Notes: generated from the sequence alone by a model not told the origin. DNA of 64,000 nucleotides from CAILHX01 sp964511385 (GCA_964511385.1 CAZEFE010000006.1:62001-126000); one strand, 5' to 3'; positions 10,093 through 18,857 are shown, counted from the stretch's first letter. Numbers and translations: made by a program.

Positions 10093-10479
10093 ATGAGCAA
10101 ACCCTCCATCCCATGCTGTTGCGGTAGCGGCCGCACCTATGCGCAGTGCTGCGAGCGCTTGCATCTGGGGCAGCCAGCCGACAATGCCGAGACGTTGATG
10201 CGCTCGCGCTACAGTGCGTATGTGCTGGGCCTGGAGGATTACCTGCTGCAATCCTGGCATGTCTCGACCCGCCCGTCGACGCTGGATTTAAGCGAGCCGA
10301 CCAAGTGGCTGGGGTTACAGGTGCTGCGGCATGAGCCGCTGGATGATACGCATGCGCTGGTGGAGTTTGTGGCGCGTTACAAAGTGAACGGGCGCGCGTT
10401 CCGCCTGCATGAGGTCAGCCGCTTTGTGCTTGAGCGGGGGCACTGGTTTTATCTGGATGCGCTGGATGAAGTACGTTAG
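10093..10479 (+). CDS. YchJ-like SEC-C motif protein (UPF0225)
   Basis: This 128-residue protein starts with a zinc-binding SEC-C-like motif CCCGSGRTYAQCC. It is followed by ETLMRSRYSAYVLGLEDYLLQSWH, diagnostic of the YchJ/UPF0225 family, and an NTF2-like domain with a C-terminal RGHWFYLD. The function is not established. It is divergent from the umuD-like gene across 77 bp. Confidence 0.88.
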   Translation: MSKPSIPCCCGSGRTYAQCCERLHLGQPADNAETLMRSRYSAYVLGLEDYLLQSWHVSTRPSTLDLSEPTKWLGLQVLRHEPLDDTHALVEFVARYKVNGRAFRLHEVSRFVLERGHWFYLDALDEVR

Positions 10480-10523
10480 CGGTTTTCCGGTTTGCATGGC
10501 TGGCATGCTAAAATCGCCGCGCG

Positions 10524-10598
10524 CTCCCCGTAGTAAAACGGATATTACAGACCCCTCCTAAGGGTCAGTTCCAGGTTCGATTCCTGGCGGGGAGGCCA
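10524..10598 (+). tRNA. tRNA-Arg (anticodon CCT)
   Basis: The acceptor stem CTCCCCG pairs with CGGGGAG, followed by the discriminator G and an encoded CCA. The anticodon arm is GACCC-CTCCTAA-GGGTC, giving anticodon CCT for the AGG codon. The T arm is CCAGG-TTCGATT-CCTGG. The molecule is 75 nt with all arms recognisable. Confidence 0.93.
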
Positions 10599-10733
10599 CT
10601 TCTCAATGGTTTTCTGCCGCCTGTCAGGAAAAATTTCATGGAATGTTCCCAAACCGTGCACTGATGCCATTTTAGGCTAGAATGCCAAAAAAAGTGCCTC
10701 TTGAGACGCATACGCCATTAAAAGGAGAACAGC

Positions 10734-11702
10734 ATGCAAGTGACCCGTGCCGCCGCGATGAAACAACTTAAATCACAACATCTGATGATCAAGGCGTTTG
10801 CGTTGACCATTCTGTTGTTATTGGTTGCCAGGCCGCTGCATGCCGCTGACTGGAAAGAATTCCGCGGCAAAGCGCTACAGGGGACCACCGTGTTTGTGGA
10901 CGGTAACTCGGTTGAAGTTGATCGCGATATTGTGGTCAAGGGGTGGGTCAAGTTTGAATATGCCAAGCCCAAACGGAGTAACGGTGCCGAAGTGACCAGC
11001 CGGGTCACGTACCGTATGGCCAATTGCGAATCGCGCCGCTATTGGGTGGTTGAAGATTTGCTGAATGCAAAAAACAGTATTGACCCGATTCGCCTCGAAG
11101 CCATGGGTTTTGCCCAGCAATGGCAGGTTCCTGCGCCCGGTACGGAATCGGAAATGGCGCTGGAAGCGTTGTGTTATGAAACGCGCTCGATGTTCGGTTC
11201 GCTGTGGGATACGGTTGAGGAAACTTATGAGGCACCCAAAGCTACTGAAGTGGGGGCCATCAGCGCGCAAGAACTCTCCGATCTGGGGGTCGAACCTGCA
11301 GCCGGCGATACGCAAATCAAGGCCTGGGTTGGCACAACGTCCGTGGATTCAAAAACCGTTAATCTCCGTTCCAATCACGTTATTCTGGGCAAAGATGCCA
11401 TTCATTTTATTGGCTGGGACAAAACGTTGCAGCAATTTAAAAAAGACAGTTCCCTGCCGCTCAGTCAAATCAGTTCAGCGGTCCTGGTCAATGGCGGGAG
11501 TTATGAGCAATTGCGCCAGATCCATTTGATTGCAGGCACCGAGAAAACAGTCATCAGTTTTTCGCTTGGCGAAAATGCACAGGCGGAAAGCACTTTTGCC
11601 AAGTTTGGCAAAGCCGGTTTGAACACTGCAACGTCATCAAGGTATGTGCACGGGTATCGCGAAGATACAGTAATCATCCCGCCGTCTGAAGCGAAGGAAT
11701 GA
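10734..11702 (+). CDS. Exported protein with surface-adhesin E-like N-terminal domain
   Basis: The 322-residue protein has an uncleaved-looking polar N-terminus, then the signal peptide core KAFALTILLLLVARPLHAADW with probable cleavage after HAA. Residues about 37-150 (WKEFRG, VFVDGNSVEVDRDIVVKGWV, ANCESRRYWVVEDL) resemble the betaproteobacterial surface-adhesin E domain. The remaining part is uncharacterised and contains a beta-rich segment around VILGKDAIHFIGWD. The start may be the internal ATG before KQLKSQ or before IKAFAL, because the first 15 residues are unusual for a leader. It is probably periplasmic or surface exposed. The function is unknown. Confidence 0.65.
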   Translation: MQVTRAAAMKQLKSQHLMIKAFALTILLLLVARPLHAADWKEFRGKALQGTTVFVDGNSVEVDRDIVVKGWVKFEYAKPKRSNGAEVTSRVTYRMANCESRRYWVVEDLLNAKNSIDPIRLEAMGFAQQWQVPAPGTESEMALEALCYETRSMFGSLWDTVEETYEAPKATEVGAISAQELSDLGVEPAAGDTQIKAWVGTTSVDSKTVNLRSNHVILGKDAIHFIGWDKTLQQFKKDSSLPLSQISSAVLVNGGSYEQLRQIHLIAGTEKTVISFSLGENAQAESTFAKFGKAGLNTATSSRYVHGYREDTVIIPPSEAKE

Positions 11703-11732
11703 GGCTGTGACTGGTTCGCCTGGTACGGATGC

Positions 11733-12200
11733 ATGATCATTTCCCGCACGAGTCAATATGCGATCCAGGCGCTGATCTATATTGCGACCCAAGGACAAAC
11801 CCAGCCAATACTCAACCGGGAAATAGCCTCGCGCCTGAACGTGCCGGCGCCATACCTGGCAAAAATCATGCAAAACCTGTGTCGCGGCGGCTTGTTGAGT
11901 TCGTTTCGCGGGCGGCAGGGTGGATTCGCGTTACGCACGGACCCTTCACGCATTGATCTGATGAGCATATTGAACGTGACCGAAGGTGCAGAGTTCACCC
12001 AAGGCTGTGTGCTCGGGCTGAAACGCTGCAGTGACGAAACCGCCTGCCCCATGCATCACCGCTGGGCACCGATCAAACAAGGCATTATTGACCTTTTGCA
12101 AGGCCAGACGCTGGATAAGCTGGCCGAGGCGGTAGTGGTCGGTAAATACCGTCTGGCAGATATTCCGGCTTTTCTGCCTTCAGCTGTGCTGTCATCGTAA
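11733..12200 (+). CDS. Rrf2-family transcriptional regulator with Fe-S type cysteines
   Basis: The 155-residue protein has an N-terminal winged helix MIISRTSQYAIQALIYIA, with the recognition region NVPAPYLAKIMQNLCRGGLLSS followed by the wing RGRQGGFAL. C-terminally, three cysteines lie in GCVLGLKRCSDETACPMHH, the spacing used by IscR/NsrR-type members to bind an iron-sulfur cluster. Such proteins sense Fe-S status, nitric oxide or redox state. It could be an NsrR or IscR paralogue, but there is no isc operon next door, so a specific name is not given. The gene sits 170 bp upstream of ompW. Confidence 0.87.
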   Translation: MIISRTSQYAIQALIYIATQGQTQPILNREIASRLNVPAPYLAKIMQNLCRGGLLSSFRGRQGGFALRTDPSRIDLMSILNVTEGAEFTQGCVLGLKRCSDETACPMHHRWAPIKQGIIDLLQGQTLDKLAEAVVVGKYRLADIPAFLPSAVLSS

Positions 12201-12269
12201 CCATTTTGTAACCAGGGTGTTGCGTATTTACAACGGTTGCTTCCCGGTTTGTTTGTCACTTCCCATTTG

Positions 12270-12283
12270 TTGATGTAAATCAA
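12270..12283 (+). promoter_or_regulatory. FNR/ANR-type binding site upstream of ompW
   Basis: TTGATGTAAATCAA matches the FNR consensus TTGAT-N4-ATCAA at all ten specified bases. Its centre is about 40 bp upstream of the start site predicted from the TAGAAT -10 box at 12305-12310. That is the class II activator position, close to -41.5. This predicts induction of ompW at low oxygen, as known for enterobacterial ompW. Confidence 0.82.
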
Positions 12284-12304
12284 GCTGGCTGGCTGGAGGC
12301 TTGA

Positions 12305-12310
12305 TAGAAT
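12305..12310 (+). promoter_or_regulatory. Probable -10 box of ompW promoter
   Basis: TAGAAT differs from TATAAT at one base. It lies 22 bp after the FNR-type site and about 60 bp before the ATG. A weak -35 is expected at a class II activated promoter. Confidence 0.55.
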
Positions 12311-12369
12311 TTACTTACAGCATTAAAGACACATAAGTCCTAAATTATTTTTCTAGTGGAGATTGTGAA

Positions 12370-13053
12370 ATGAAGAAAACACTGATTGTTGCACTGATTG
12401 CCGCAGCATTTGCTCCTGCCATGGCTTTTGCTGAGGCTGGTGATTTTGTGGTGCGTCTGCGTGCTGTGCATGTGAGTCCGGATGAAGATAGTCAACTGGG
12501 TTCTATTGGCGCGGCTGCTGTTCCTGGTGCTTTTGCGGCTGGCGCTGAACTGGCTGTTGATAGCAATACCATTCCGGAAATTGACTTTTCTTATTACATC
12601 ACCAAGAACATTGCGGCTGAATTGATTCTGGCTGTTGGTACCCGCCATGATGTCAGTATCACTGGGAATGGTGGTGCCTTGGGTAACCAACCACTGGGGT
12701 CGGTGAACTTGCTGCCACCTACGCTGACTTTGCAATGGCACTTCCTGCCGGATCAAACTTTTGATCCTTACATTGGCGCTGGCGTGAACTATACGCGCGC
12801 TTTAGACCGTAATTTGGCTACCACTGCGGTGCTTACCGGTTTGCCTATCCATATTGATCGCAACAGCTGGGGTTTGGCTTTCCAGGCTGGTGTTGACTTC
12901 AATCTGAAGGATGGCTGGCAAATTAATGCCGACATCAAGAAGGCATTTATCGGTACTGACGTGAAGGTCAACGCTGGCGCTGGCTTCGTGAAGATTGATG
13001 ATCTCGACATCGATCCATGGCTGTTCGGTATCGGTATTGGCAAGCGCTTCTAA
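12370..13053 (+). CDS. ompW: OmpW family outer membrane protein
   Basis: The 227-residue protein has a clean signal peptide MKKTLIVALIAAAFAPAMAFA. It is followed by DFVVRLRAVHVSPDEDS, the standard OmpW opening. Later motifs are IPEIDFSYYITKNIAAELI, TLQWHF, FDPYIGAGVNYT and DPWLFGIGIGKRF with C-terminal Phe, all typical of this 8-stranded beta-barrel. OmpW forms a narrow hydrophobic channel for small apolar molecules. RBS GGAGA precedes the ATG. The gene is monocistronic, bounded by an FNR-type promoter and a strong hairpin terminator. Confidence 0.93.
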   Translation: MKKTLIVALIAAAFAPAMAFAEAGDFVVRLRAVHVSPDEDSQLGSIGAAAVPGAFAAGAELAVDSNTIPEIDFSYYITKNIAAELILAVGTRHDVSITGNGGALGNQPLGSVNLLPPTLTLQWHFLPDQTFDPYIGAGVNYTRALDRNLATTAVLTGLPIHIDRNSWGLAFQAGVDFNLKDGWQINADIKKAFIGTDVKVNAGAGFVKIDDLDIDPWLFGIGIGKRF

Positions 13054-13093
13054 GATTTTAGAAAGAATTTGATCATCTCTGATGTCCGCACTC

Positions 13094-13121
13094 GCCCCTG
13101 TCAGTGACAGGGGCTTTTTTT
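13094..13121 (+). terminator. Rho-independent terminator of ompW
   Basis: GCCCCTGT pairs with ACAGGGGC around a short loop and is followed by seven T residues, 41 bp past the ompW stop. Confidence 0.9.
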
Positions 13122-13153
13122 GCCTGAATGGTTTTGTTCGGGCAATAGCAAAG

Positions 13154-13187
13154 AAAAAGCCCCGGAACGTTACGCTCCGGGGCTTTT
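13154..13187 (-). terminator. Terminator of hps (usable in both directions)
   Basis: AAAAGCCCCGGA and TCCGGGGCTTTT flank a short central loop. A-tracts on the left and T-tracts on the right give U-runs on both strands. It lies 32 bp past the hps stop and backs up the ompW terminator. Confidence 0.85.
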
Positions 13188-13218
13188 GATTTTGATGCCA
13201 GTTGATCGGTAGCTTAGC

Positions 13219-13899
13219 TTAGCCGCCGAACAGCTTCTTGATCCAACCAAACAGGCCGCCACCGCTGCCGCCGTGGGCGATAGCAGTGATTTCCTTGGCA
13301 GCAGCAGCAGGGTCGGCAGCACCGTAGATGGCAGCGCCGGCTACGATGATGGTAGCGCCTGCATCCTTCACTTGTTGAGCGGTAGCAGCCTTAACGCCGC
13401 CAGCCACGGAAACTTCAACACCCAGCTTCAGGCCGGTCACCAGTGCCAGATCGGCAAACGGGGTTTGGCCAGCAGCTTGTTGGTCCAGGCCGGTGTGCAC
13501 GCCGATGATGTGGGCGCCAACGGCAGCCACTTCCTTGGTCTTGGCAGCCTTGTCAGCCACGTTGATCAGGTCGACTTGTGCCTTCTTGCCGTACTTGTTG
13601 GCAACGTCGATCACACCCTTGATGGTGCCGATGTCGGAGGTGCCCAGAACGGTCACGATGTCAGCACCAGCCTTGAAGAAAGGCTCGGCTTCGTAGTAAC
13701 CAGCGTCAGCAGTCTTCAGGTCAACCAGGATCTTGTTGTTTGGGAACTTGGCACGCAGGGTTTGCAGCAGCTTGATGCCGTTGTGCTTGATGCAAGGGGT
13801 CCCGATTTCCAGGATGTCAACGTAAGGTGCGACTTTGGTTGCGAGTGCGACCGTTGCGTCGAAATCCAGTGAATCTAATGCTACTTGGGTCAATGCCAT
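13219..13899 (-). CDS. hps: 3-hexulose-6-phosphate synthase with a C-terminal tail
   Basis: The 226-residue TIM-barrel enzyme condenses formaldehyde with ribulose 5-phosphate, the first step of RuMP assimilation. Visible features are MALTQVALDSLDF, DILEIGTPCIKHNG, ILVDLKTADAGYYEAE with the catalytic Asp/Lys, ADIVTVLG, VHTGLDQQ and VSVAGGV. The family is normally about 207-215 residues. Here residues 210-215 are a Gly/Ser linker, followed by LFGWIKKLFGG, a short amphipathic cationic helix. A strong GGAGGA precedes the ATG. The partner isomerase gene (hpi/phi) is not adjacent. Its own terminator suggests a highly expressed monocistronic unit. Confidence 0.95.
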   Translation of the reverse strand: MALTQVALDSLDFDATVALATKVAPYVDILEIGTPCIKHNGIKLLQTLRAKFPNNKILVDLKTADAGYYEAEPFFKAGADIVTVLGTSDIGTIKGVIDVANKYGKKAQVDLINVADKAAKTKEVAAVGAHIIGVHTGLDQQAAGQTPFADLALVTGLKLGVEVSVAGGVKAATAQQVKDAGATIIVAGAAIYGAADPAAAAKEITAIAHGGSGGGLFGWIKKLFGG

Positions 13900-14140
13900 G
13901 CTACGTCCTCCGAATGGTTAAGAGATGATAATTTGGTGTTAATGCATGATTGCAATTACAGGGTGCAATAATACATTTTTTCCGTTAAAAAGACATATAA
14001 ATCGCTCATTCGCGCAGATGATTGTTATATATGTGCTTGAGGGCAGGTGCAAGGTGCCCCAAGCAGTCATTGTCAGTTATTCTCTGTGCAAGATGTACTC
14101 ATGGCACCTAAAGACTAGGCGACCATGAGCGGTGCTGGGC

Positions 14141-14947
14141 TTACTGGAAAATCAGGATTTCGCCTTTTCCGTCATTAGCAATATCCCCTGCATAACGCCG
14201 TACCCGATTTTTGTTCAGTCCGGCAAATTTGCTCGGCAAGCCTTGGAAGGACTTGAACATCAAGCTCAGGAATGGCAGGGTGTGGTTGCCGCAGTCCTGC
14301 AATGTGGTGTGCATCTTGGGCGTGGAAAATAACAGCAGCGTGCCGCGGCGCATGCCAAAACCGACATATTCGCCAACGGTGCCCAGTACGCCGATGGTGC
14401 CCGCCAGCATGCGTGATGCGCAATAGGCGCCGACATTACCTTCGATCAGGACGATGCCGCGCCGCATCTGGTCGCCAACGCGGTCGCCGGCATTGCCGGT
14501 TACAATCACCACGCCGCCCTTCATGCCTTTGCGATCGCCAGGAATAGCGGAAGCGAGAAAATCGCCCACATTGCCGTTGATGCTGATGCTGCCCCCGGCC
14601 ATACCGCTGGCGGCATAGGCGTCAACATTGCCAAACACCTGGATTGTGCCTTTTTTCATCTGGAAACCCAGATAGGAGCCAACATCGCCATGCACGGTAA
14701 TTTGGCCGCTTTGTAGCTTGGAGCCGATGAAATCCAGTTTGGATGAACTGTTCCGGATCTCGATCTGCGTGGTGTCGTCACCGGTGATGGAGAACAACGC
14801 ATCGGTACGGATTTTCTTGTTGCCGCTTTGCAGTTCGATTCCGGCAATGTCGGCCAGCGATTTCCCGGCCAGGTGGTCCGGTGTCAATGGCGATAGATCC
14901 ACGCGCTGGCGAGGCAGTGATTTGAGGGTAAAGGTCAAGGCGCTCAT
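14141..14947 (-). CDS. fhcC: Formyltransferase/hydrolase complex subunit C (formylmethanofuran dehydrogenase subunit C-like)
   Basis: The 268-residue protein is built largely of repeated G-x-x-G-x-x-x-G units (GNVDAYAASGMAGG, GNVGDFLASAIPG, GNAGDRVGDQMRRG, GNVGAYCASRMLAG), forming a right-handed beta-helix as in FmdC/FwdC and glutamate synthase C domains. Fhc converts formyl-H4MPT via formylmethanofuran to formate, the last step of H4MPT-linked formaldehyde oxidation. The start overlaps the fhcD stop by 4 bp (ATGA), so translation is coupled. It is the last gene of the fhcB-A-D-C minus-strand operon. Confidence 0.95.
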   Translation of the reverse strand: MSALTFTLKSLPRQRVDLSPLTPDHLAGKSLADIAGIELQSGNKKIRTDALFSITGDDTTQIEIRNSSSKLDFIGSKLQSGQITVHGDVGSYLGFQMKKGTIQVFGNVDAYAASGMAGGSISINGNVGDFLASAIPGDRKGMKGGVVIVTGNAGDRVGDQMRRGIVLIEGNVGAYCASRMLAGTIGVLGTVGEYVGFGMRRGTLLLFSTPKMHTTLQDCGNHTLPFLSLMFKSFQGLPSKFAGLNKNRVRRYAGDIANDGKGEILIFQ

Positions 14948-15864
14948 GCTGCGTCTCCGCTCATAATGTCGCGCAGGTGGAACTGGAATTGGCCCAGCTT
15001 GCCGCCGTAGTTGCCGGCGGAAATGCGCTTGATGCCGTTGGCCGCGCCAAGCTCGCAGGCGGCGGCAATGCCGGCACGGGTGGCCTTGCGGATGTCGGCA
15101 TCACTCAGGCCGTCGATTACAATTTCCATCACCGATTCGATTTCCGGCGACAACTCGGTATTGGTGATGCCTTTCAATGTCGGGCAGAAGGCGTCGTTGG
15201 TGGAGGCGATCAGTGTCTTGTATTTGGAGCCGACCTTGGAGCCGGAGCGTACCACGCCACCGGGGAAGGGCATGATGACGTTGGGGATTTTCTTCATGGC
15301 TTCGATGGCGGCCTCGCAAGCGGCCAGCGCCTGTGGCTGGGACTCCGCCAGGATCAGGAAATTGCCGCCGCCCACGGCGCGCACCATGCCGGTGGTTTCT
15401 TCGCAAAGGAACTCGCCGTCCATCACCGGCACGCGCCAGTAACGTTTGCCTGAAAACTGCTTGGAAATCTGGAAACCGTCGCCGAAGAAGCGCAGGTTTT
15501 TGGACAAGGCAATGCGGGTGATTTCCGGGTAGCCGTCGTCAATGCCGGAGAACGCCGCCGTGGTGGGGCAAGTCAGAACGCACTGGCCCATGCGGGTTTC
15601 CAGTTGCTTCATCAGTACTGCGCTGCCCATGGCGAACAGCAGCACGGACACACCAGGCCGTCCGTCCGGGGTTTCCGATGGGTCGAGTTCGCGCTCGATG
15701 CCGGCTTCCACGCCGCAGGCAATGACCGAAGTGGCGAAGCCGGTCATGGCGGTGGCGGCGATGTTGGCCCACTTGTGGTTCTGCGCGGTGATGATGACGC
15801 GGGTGCCGCGCATGCCGAAGGCTTCGGCAAAGGTATCGTCTATGGTTACGCCGTTAATAATCAT
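14944..15864 (-). CDS. fhcD: Formylmethanofuran:H4MPT N-formyltransferase, Fhc subunit D
   Basis: The 306-residue protein starts MIINGVTIDDTFAEAFGMRGTRVIIT, which closely follows archaeal Ftr. Other conserved segments are ASTNDAFCPTLKG and the C-terminal ISAGNYGGKLGQFQFHLRD. It transfers the formyl group from formyl-H4MPT to methylofuran within the Fhc complex in the cytoplasm. It lies 31 bp downstream of fhcA and overlaps fhcC by 4 bp. Confidence 0.96.
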   Translation of the reverse strand: MIINGVTIDDTFAEAFGMRGTRVIITAQNHKWANIAATAMTGFATSVIACGVEAGIERELDPSETPDGRPGVSVLLFAMGSAVLMKQLETRMGQCVLTCPTTAAFSGIDDGYPEITRIALSKNLRFFGDGFQISKQFSGKRYWRVPVMDGEFLCEETTGMVRAVGGGNFLILAESQPQALAACEAAIEAMKKIPNVIMPFPGGVVRSGSKVGSKYKTLIASTNDAFCPTLKGITNTELSPEIESVMEIVIDGLSDADIRKATRAGIAAACELGAANGIKRISAGNYGGKLGQFQFHLRDIMSGDAA

Positions 15865-15895
15865 TGCGCAGCCTTATGATGAAAATTAAAAAGCA

Positions 15896-17572
15896 TCATG
15901 CCGTTTTCTCCCGGCGTCCCCTGCATTCCTGGACATTGACGCGGCCCCTGCCGTCATCGGCAATGTGCTGGTCGGTAACCTTGACGTGTTCCATATTGAC
16001 GGTGTGATAGGTGTCGTAATACTTGCGGATTTCTTTCTCGATGCCGCGGTCGAATTCCGGTTTGACCGCGTGGGTGGCGCCCCAGGTGACCTTGACGATG
16101 CTGCCATCCTTGACGACCAACTGGCCGTCCTTGAATACGTAATCAGGCTTGGCGAACATTTGTTCGCGGTCTGGATTGTCGGTATATACGGTGATGTCAG
16201 CCGCGCCACCAACGCCCAGATGGCCGCGATCATGCAAGCCGACCAGTTTGGCGGCGCCGGCGCGGGTCATGATGGCAATTTCGTACAATGAGTATTCGCG
16301 GTCGATGGATGCCAGGGTGCTCATTTTCTGGGCATCCGGGCTGATGCGCGAGAACATTTCGTTGCGGAAGGTCTTGTCCGTCAGCAGCTTGATCAGGTGC
16401 GGGTAGCTGGTAAACGGCGCGCCATTGGGGTGGTCGGTGGTCAAGAAAATACGCCAGGGATCATCCACCAGCAGGAAAATTTCCAGGCCGATCGCCCATT
16501 GCAGGGCGTTGACGAAATTCTGGTCCTTGTACTTGAACGGCACCACGCCGCAGCCGGCATCGCATTCGATGTCCATGCATACCCACTTGTTCGGGCTGCC
16601 GGCGGCGTGGTTGCGGTGCTGCGCCATGTTGTCGCCGGAGGCGGTGACGGTCTGGCCGAACAGGATCTGGCCGACGTCGGCGGACACGTGCTTGTTCTTG
16701 TTGATGGCTTCGGCGATGCTGGCGGCGGCGGAGGAGAACTTGCGGTCGCCTTCGGTACCGTAGCTGTGGAACTGGATATGAGTGAGGTGGATCGGGTAGC
16801 CTTCCACGCCAGCCATGGTGTTGAGCGTGGTCTGGAAGTTGCCGGGAACGCCGAGGTTGTTGCCGTGGATGTGCAGCGGATGCGGCACGCCCAGTTCGTA
16901 CACGGCGCGCGACAGGCGTTGCAGCACCTCGCGCGGGGTCACCTTGTAATAGGGGTTTTGCTCGTCCAGATCCAGCATGCGCTGGTTGAACTTGAAGGCG
17001 CTGATGCCGCCGGCATTCACCACCTTGATGCCCATCGCCTGGCTGGCGTTGATGGTCCAGGCGACATAATCGTTGATTGCGTTCTGGTCTTGCTTGGCCG
17101 CCAGCATGCGCAGCAGCAGGTCGTCGCTGCCCAGCATGACGTAGCCGCCCTTGTCGATGATCGGCACATCGCCCATTTCCAGATGTGCCTGACGTGCGTT
17201 CATCGGCAGCACGGCGGGCTCGAAGCCGGCGGTATAGCCCATCTCGGCATAGCGGTAGCCGGTGGTCAGCGTGCTTGGCACCGCATGGCCGCAGCCGGCG
17301 CGGCACAGGTCGCTATGCGGAACCGGATCGCCCCTGTGGTCTTCCGGCAACAGCGTACGGGCAATATTGACCTTGCCGCCGCCGATATGGGTGTGCATGT
17401 CAATGGCGCCGGCCATGACCACCTTGCCAGCCAGGTTGTATTCCTGGTCGATGCGCTCGCCGTCGCGCGGACGTTCCACGATGCGGCCATCGCGGACATA
17501 AATATCGCGCACCTGGCCGTCAACGCCATGTGCCGGATCGTAAACCTTGCCGCCTGTCAGTTTGATTAGCAT
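15896..17572 (-). CDS. fhcA: Formyltransferase/hydrolase complex subunit A (amidohydrolase family)
   Basis: The 558-residue protein opens MLIKLTGGKVYDPAHGVDG. The amidohydrolase metal-binding motif AIDMHTHIGGGKVN lies near residue 60. Further ligands are seen in PHPLHIHGNNLGVPGN and LTHIQFHSYGTEGDRKF, with the terminal FLTTDHPNGAPFTSYP. This subunit hydrolyses the formyl-methylofuran intermediate to formate. It is separated from fhcB by 1 bp. The C-terminal 20 residues (VQECRGRREKTA) are polar and look variable. Confidence 0.96.
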   Translation of the reverse strand: MLIKLTGGKVYDPAHGVDGQVRDIYVRDGRIVERPRDGERIDQEYNLAGKVVMAGAIDMHTHIGGGKVNIARTLLPEDHRGDPVPHSDLCRAGCGHAVPSTLTTGYRYAEMGYTAGFEPAVLPMNARQAHLEMGDVPIIDKGGYVMLGSDDLLLRMLAAKQDQNAINDYVAWTINASQAMGIKVVNAGGISAFKFNQRMLDLDEQNPYYKVTPREVLQRLSRAVYELGVPHPLHIHGNNLGVPGNFQTTLNTMAGVEGYPIHLTHIQFHSYGTEGDRKFSSAAASIAEAINKNKHVSADVGQILFGQTVTASGDNMAQHRNHAAGSPNKWVCMDIECDAGCGVVPFKYKDQNFVNALQWAIGLEIFLLVDDPWRIFLTTDHPNGAPFTSYPHLIKLLTDKTFRNEMFSRISPDAQKMSTLASIDREYSLYEIAIMTRAGAAKLVGLHDRGHLGVGGAADITVYTDNPDREQMFAKPDYVFKDGQLVVKDGSIVKVTWGATHAVKPEFDRGIEKEIRKYYDTYHTVNMEHVKVTDQHIADDGRGRVNVQECRGRREKTA

Positions 17573-17573
17573 G

Positions 17574-18857
17574 TTAAAGAGCCTGTTCGATGGCGGTGAG
17601 CACTTCGCTCAAACTAGGGAGCGGGTTGTTGCGCAACTGGTACAACGGCAGCGACACCACATTGTCGGTGCGGAACATGATGCCCTTGTGATCCGCGCCG
17701 GGCAGCCCCACCGGGATGAATACTTCCGGTTCCTGTTCCAGTTTCATGTCGGGGTGCCCCAGCACCACGGTGGGAAGCTGGGTCGCGGGTGGCGTGCGTT
17801 CCGGGTTGAATGACGATACCCACAGCAGCGCATCGGCCTCATTGCTGGCCAGCAGGTGGTCGGTGGAAAAGTGGTAAGGATCGTGTTCTGGATAGGTGCG
17901 GGCGTAGGAAGTGCGCATCGGATAGCCGGAAATCCAGGTGGACACCTGGTTGGCATTCATGTCGCCTTCGATGCCGCCCAGCGGCAATCCACTGGATCGC
18001 GTGGTTTTGTTGAGCGTTTTTACCAGTTCGGTGATGTTCTGCACCGTCAACTCGGCATGCGGGAAATTGAGCGGTGCCGCAGCCCATGTCACCACGCTGT
18101 ATTGCGCGGCTTTCAGGCGTTCAGCCAGTTTTTCCAGATCGGCAACCGCTATTCCTGCAACTTCCGTGGCGTGCAGTTTTTTGCCCGCAACCAGCGCGCG
18201 CAACGCGGAGATGACGTCCGGCAGGCGATCCAGGTCGCACGGCAGCACGTCCGGCTTGCGTCCGTCAGGCGCGGTGCCGGCGGAGGTGTCTATATTGCGG
18301 CCGCCCAGATATACGATTTCACGCTTGGAGGTGTCCTGGCCGAACATGGATTCCTTGTTCCACACTTCGCGCTCAAAAAAGCGCGGGAAGACGCTGACGA
18401 TGTCGGTAGCCACTACCACCAGCAGATCAACCCGGTTGCGTACTTCGGTCAGGGTAGTGATTTGCCAGCCGGAATTCTGTACAACTTGAATATTGCGCAT
18501 GAAGCCATTTGAACTCATATGGTCAATGACGGCACCGGCCTTGTCGGCGAGGCTCATGACGGCGCGCATGCCTTGTACTTCGGTGCCTAGCCCGGCAAAT
18601 AGCGGCAAATTGGCATTGGCGATGATCTGTGTTGCCCTGGCAACGGCCTCATCCAGCGAACAGGGTTTTCCGTGGATGCGTGGGGAAGGCGCTGCGGGCG
18701 TGCGGCCAAAAAACGTAATGCTTTTCTGGCAGCCGTTTTTGGTCACGGCGAGTTTGCCGGCTTCATCCCGCGCGATGGTGAGATCGTCGCAGAGCAGGCC
18801 GCAGAAAGGACAGGTGACGTTGTCCTGGGAGCCCGGTTGAGCAAAGTTATCCATCAA
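17574..18857 (-). CDS. fhcB: Formyltransferase/hydrolase complex subunit B
   Basis: The 427-residue protein resembles formylmethanofuran dehydrogenase subunit B. It keeps the N-terminal cysteine cluster CPFCGLLCDDL (residues about 16-26), then has CQKSITFF where a fourth ligand would sit. In methylotrophs this subunit is thought to be structural, without the molybdopterin chemistry of the archaeal enzyme. Two adjacent Met codons at the start leave a one-residue ambiguity. It is the first gene of the fhcBADC operon. The 180 bp upstream is shared with a divergent chemoreceptor gene. Confidence 0.94.
   Translation of the reverse strand: MMDNFAQPGSQDNVTCPFCGLLCDDLTIARDEAGKLAVTKNGCQKSITFFGRTPAAPSPRIHGKPCSLDEAVARATQIIANANLPLFAGLGTEVQGMRAVMSLADKAGAVIDHMSSNGFMRNIQVVQNSGWQITTLTEVRNRVDLLVVVATDIVSVFPRFFEREVWNKESMFGQDTSKREIVYLGGRNIDTSAGTAPDGRKPDVLPCDLDRLPDVISALRALVAGKKLHATEVAGIAVADLEKLAERLKAAQYSVVTWAAAPLNFPHAELTVQNITELVKTLNKTTRSSGLPLGGIEGDMNANQVSTWISGYPMRTSYARTYPEHDPYHFSTDHLLASNEADALLWVSSFNPERTPPATQLPTVVLGHPDMKLEQEPEVFIPVGLPGADHKGIMFRTDNVVSLPLYQLRNNPLPSLSEVLTAIEQAL

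Noticed and set aside
12789..13043. Antisense ORF in ompW
   Set aside because: Shadow of the OmpW coding frame with no support.
13900..14140. Promoter of hps
   Set aside because: A TATTAT-like -10 exists on the minus strand near 13968-13973, but no matching -35 at suitable spacing, so it is not listed as a feature.
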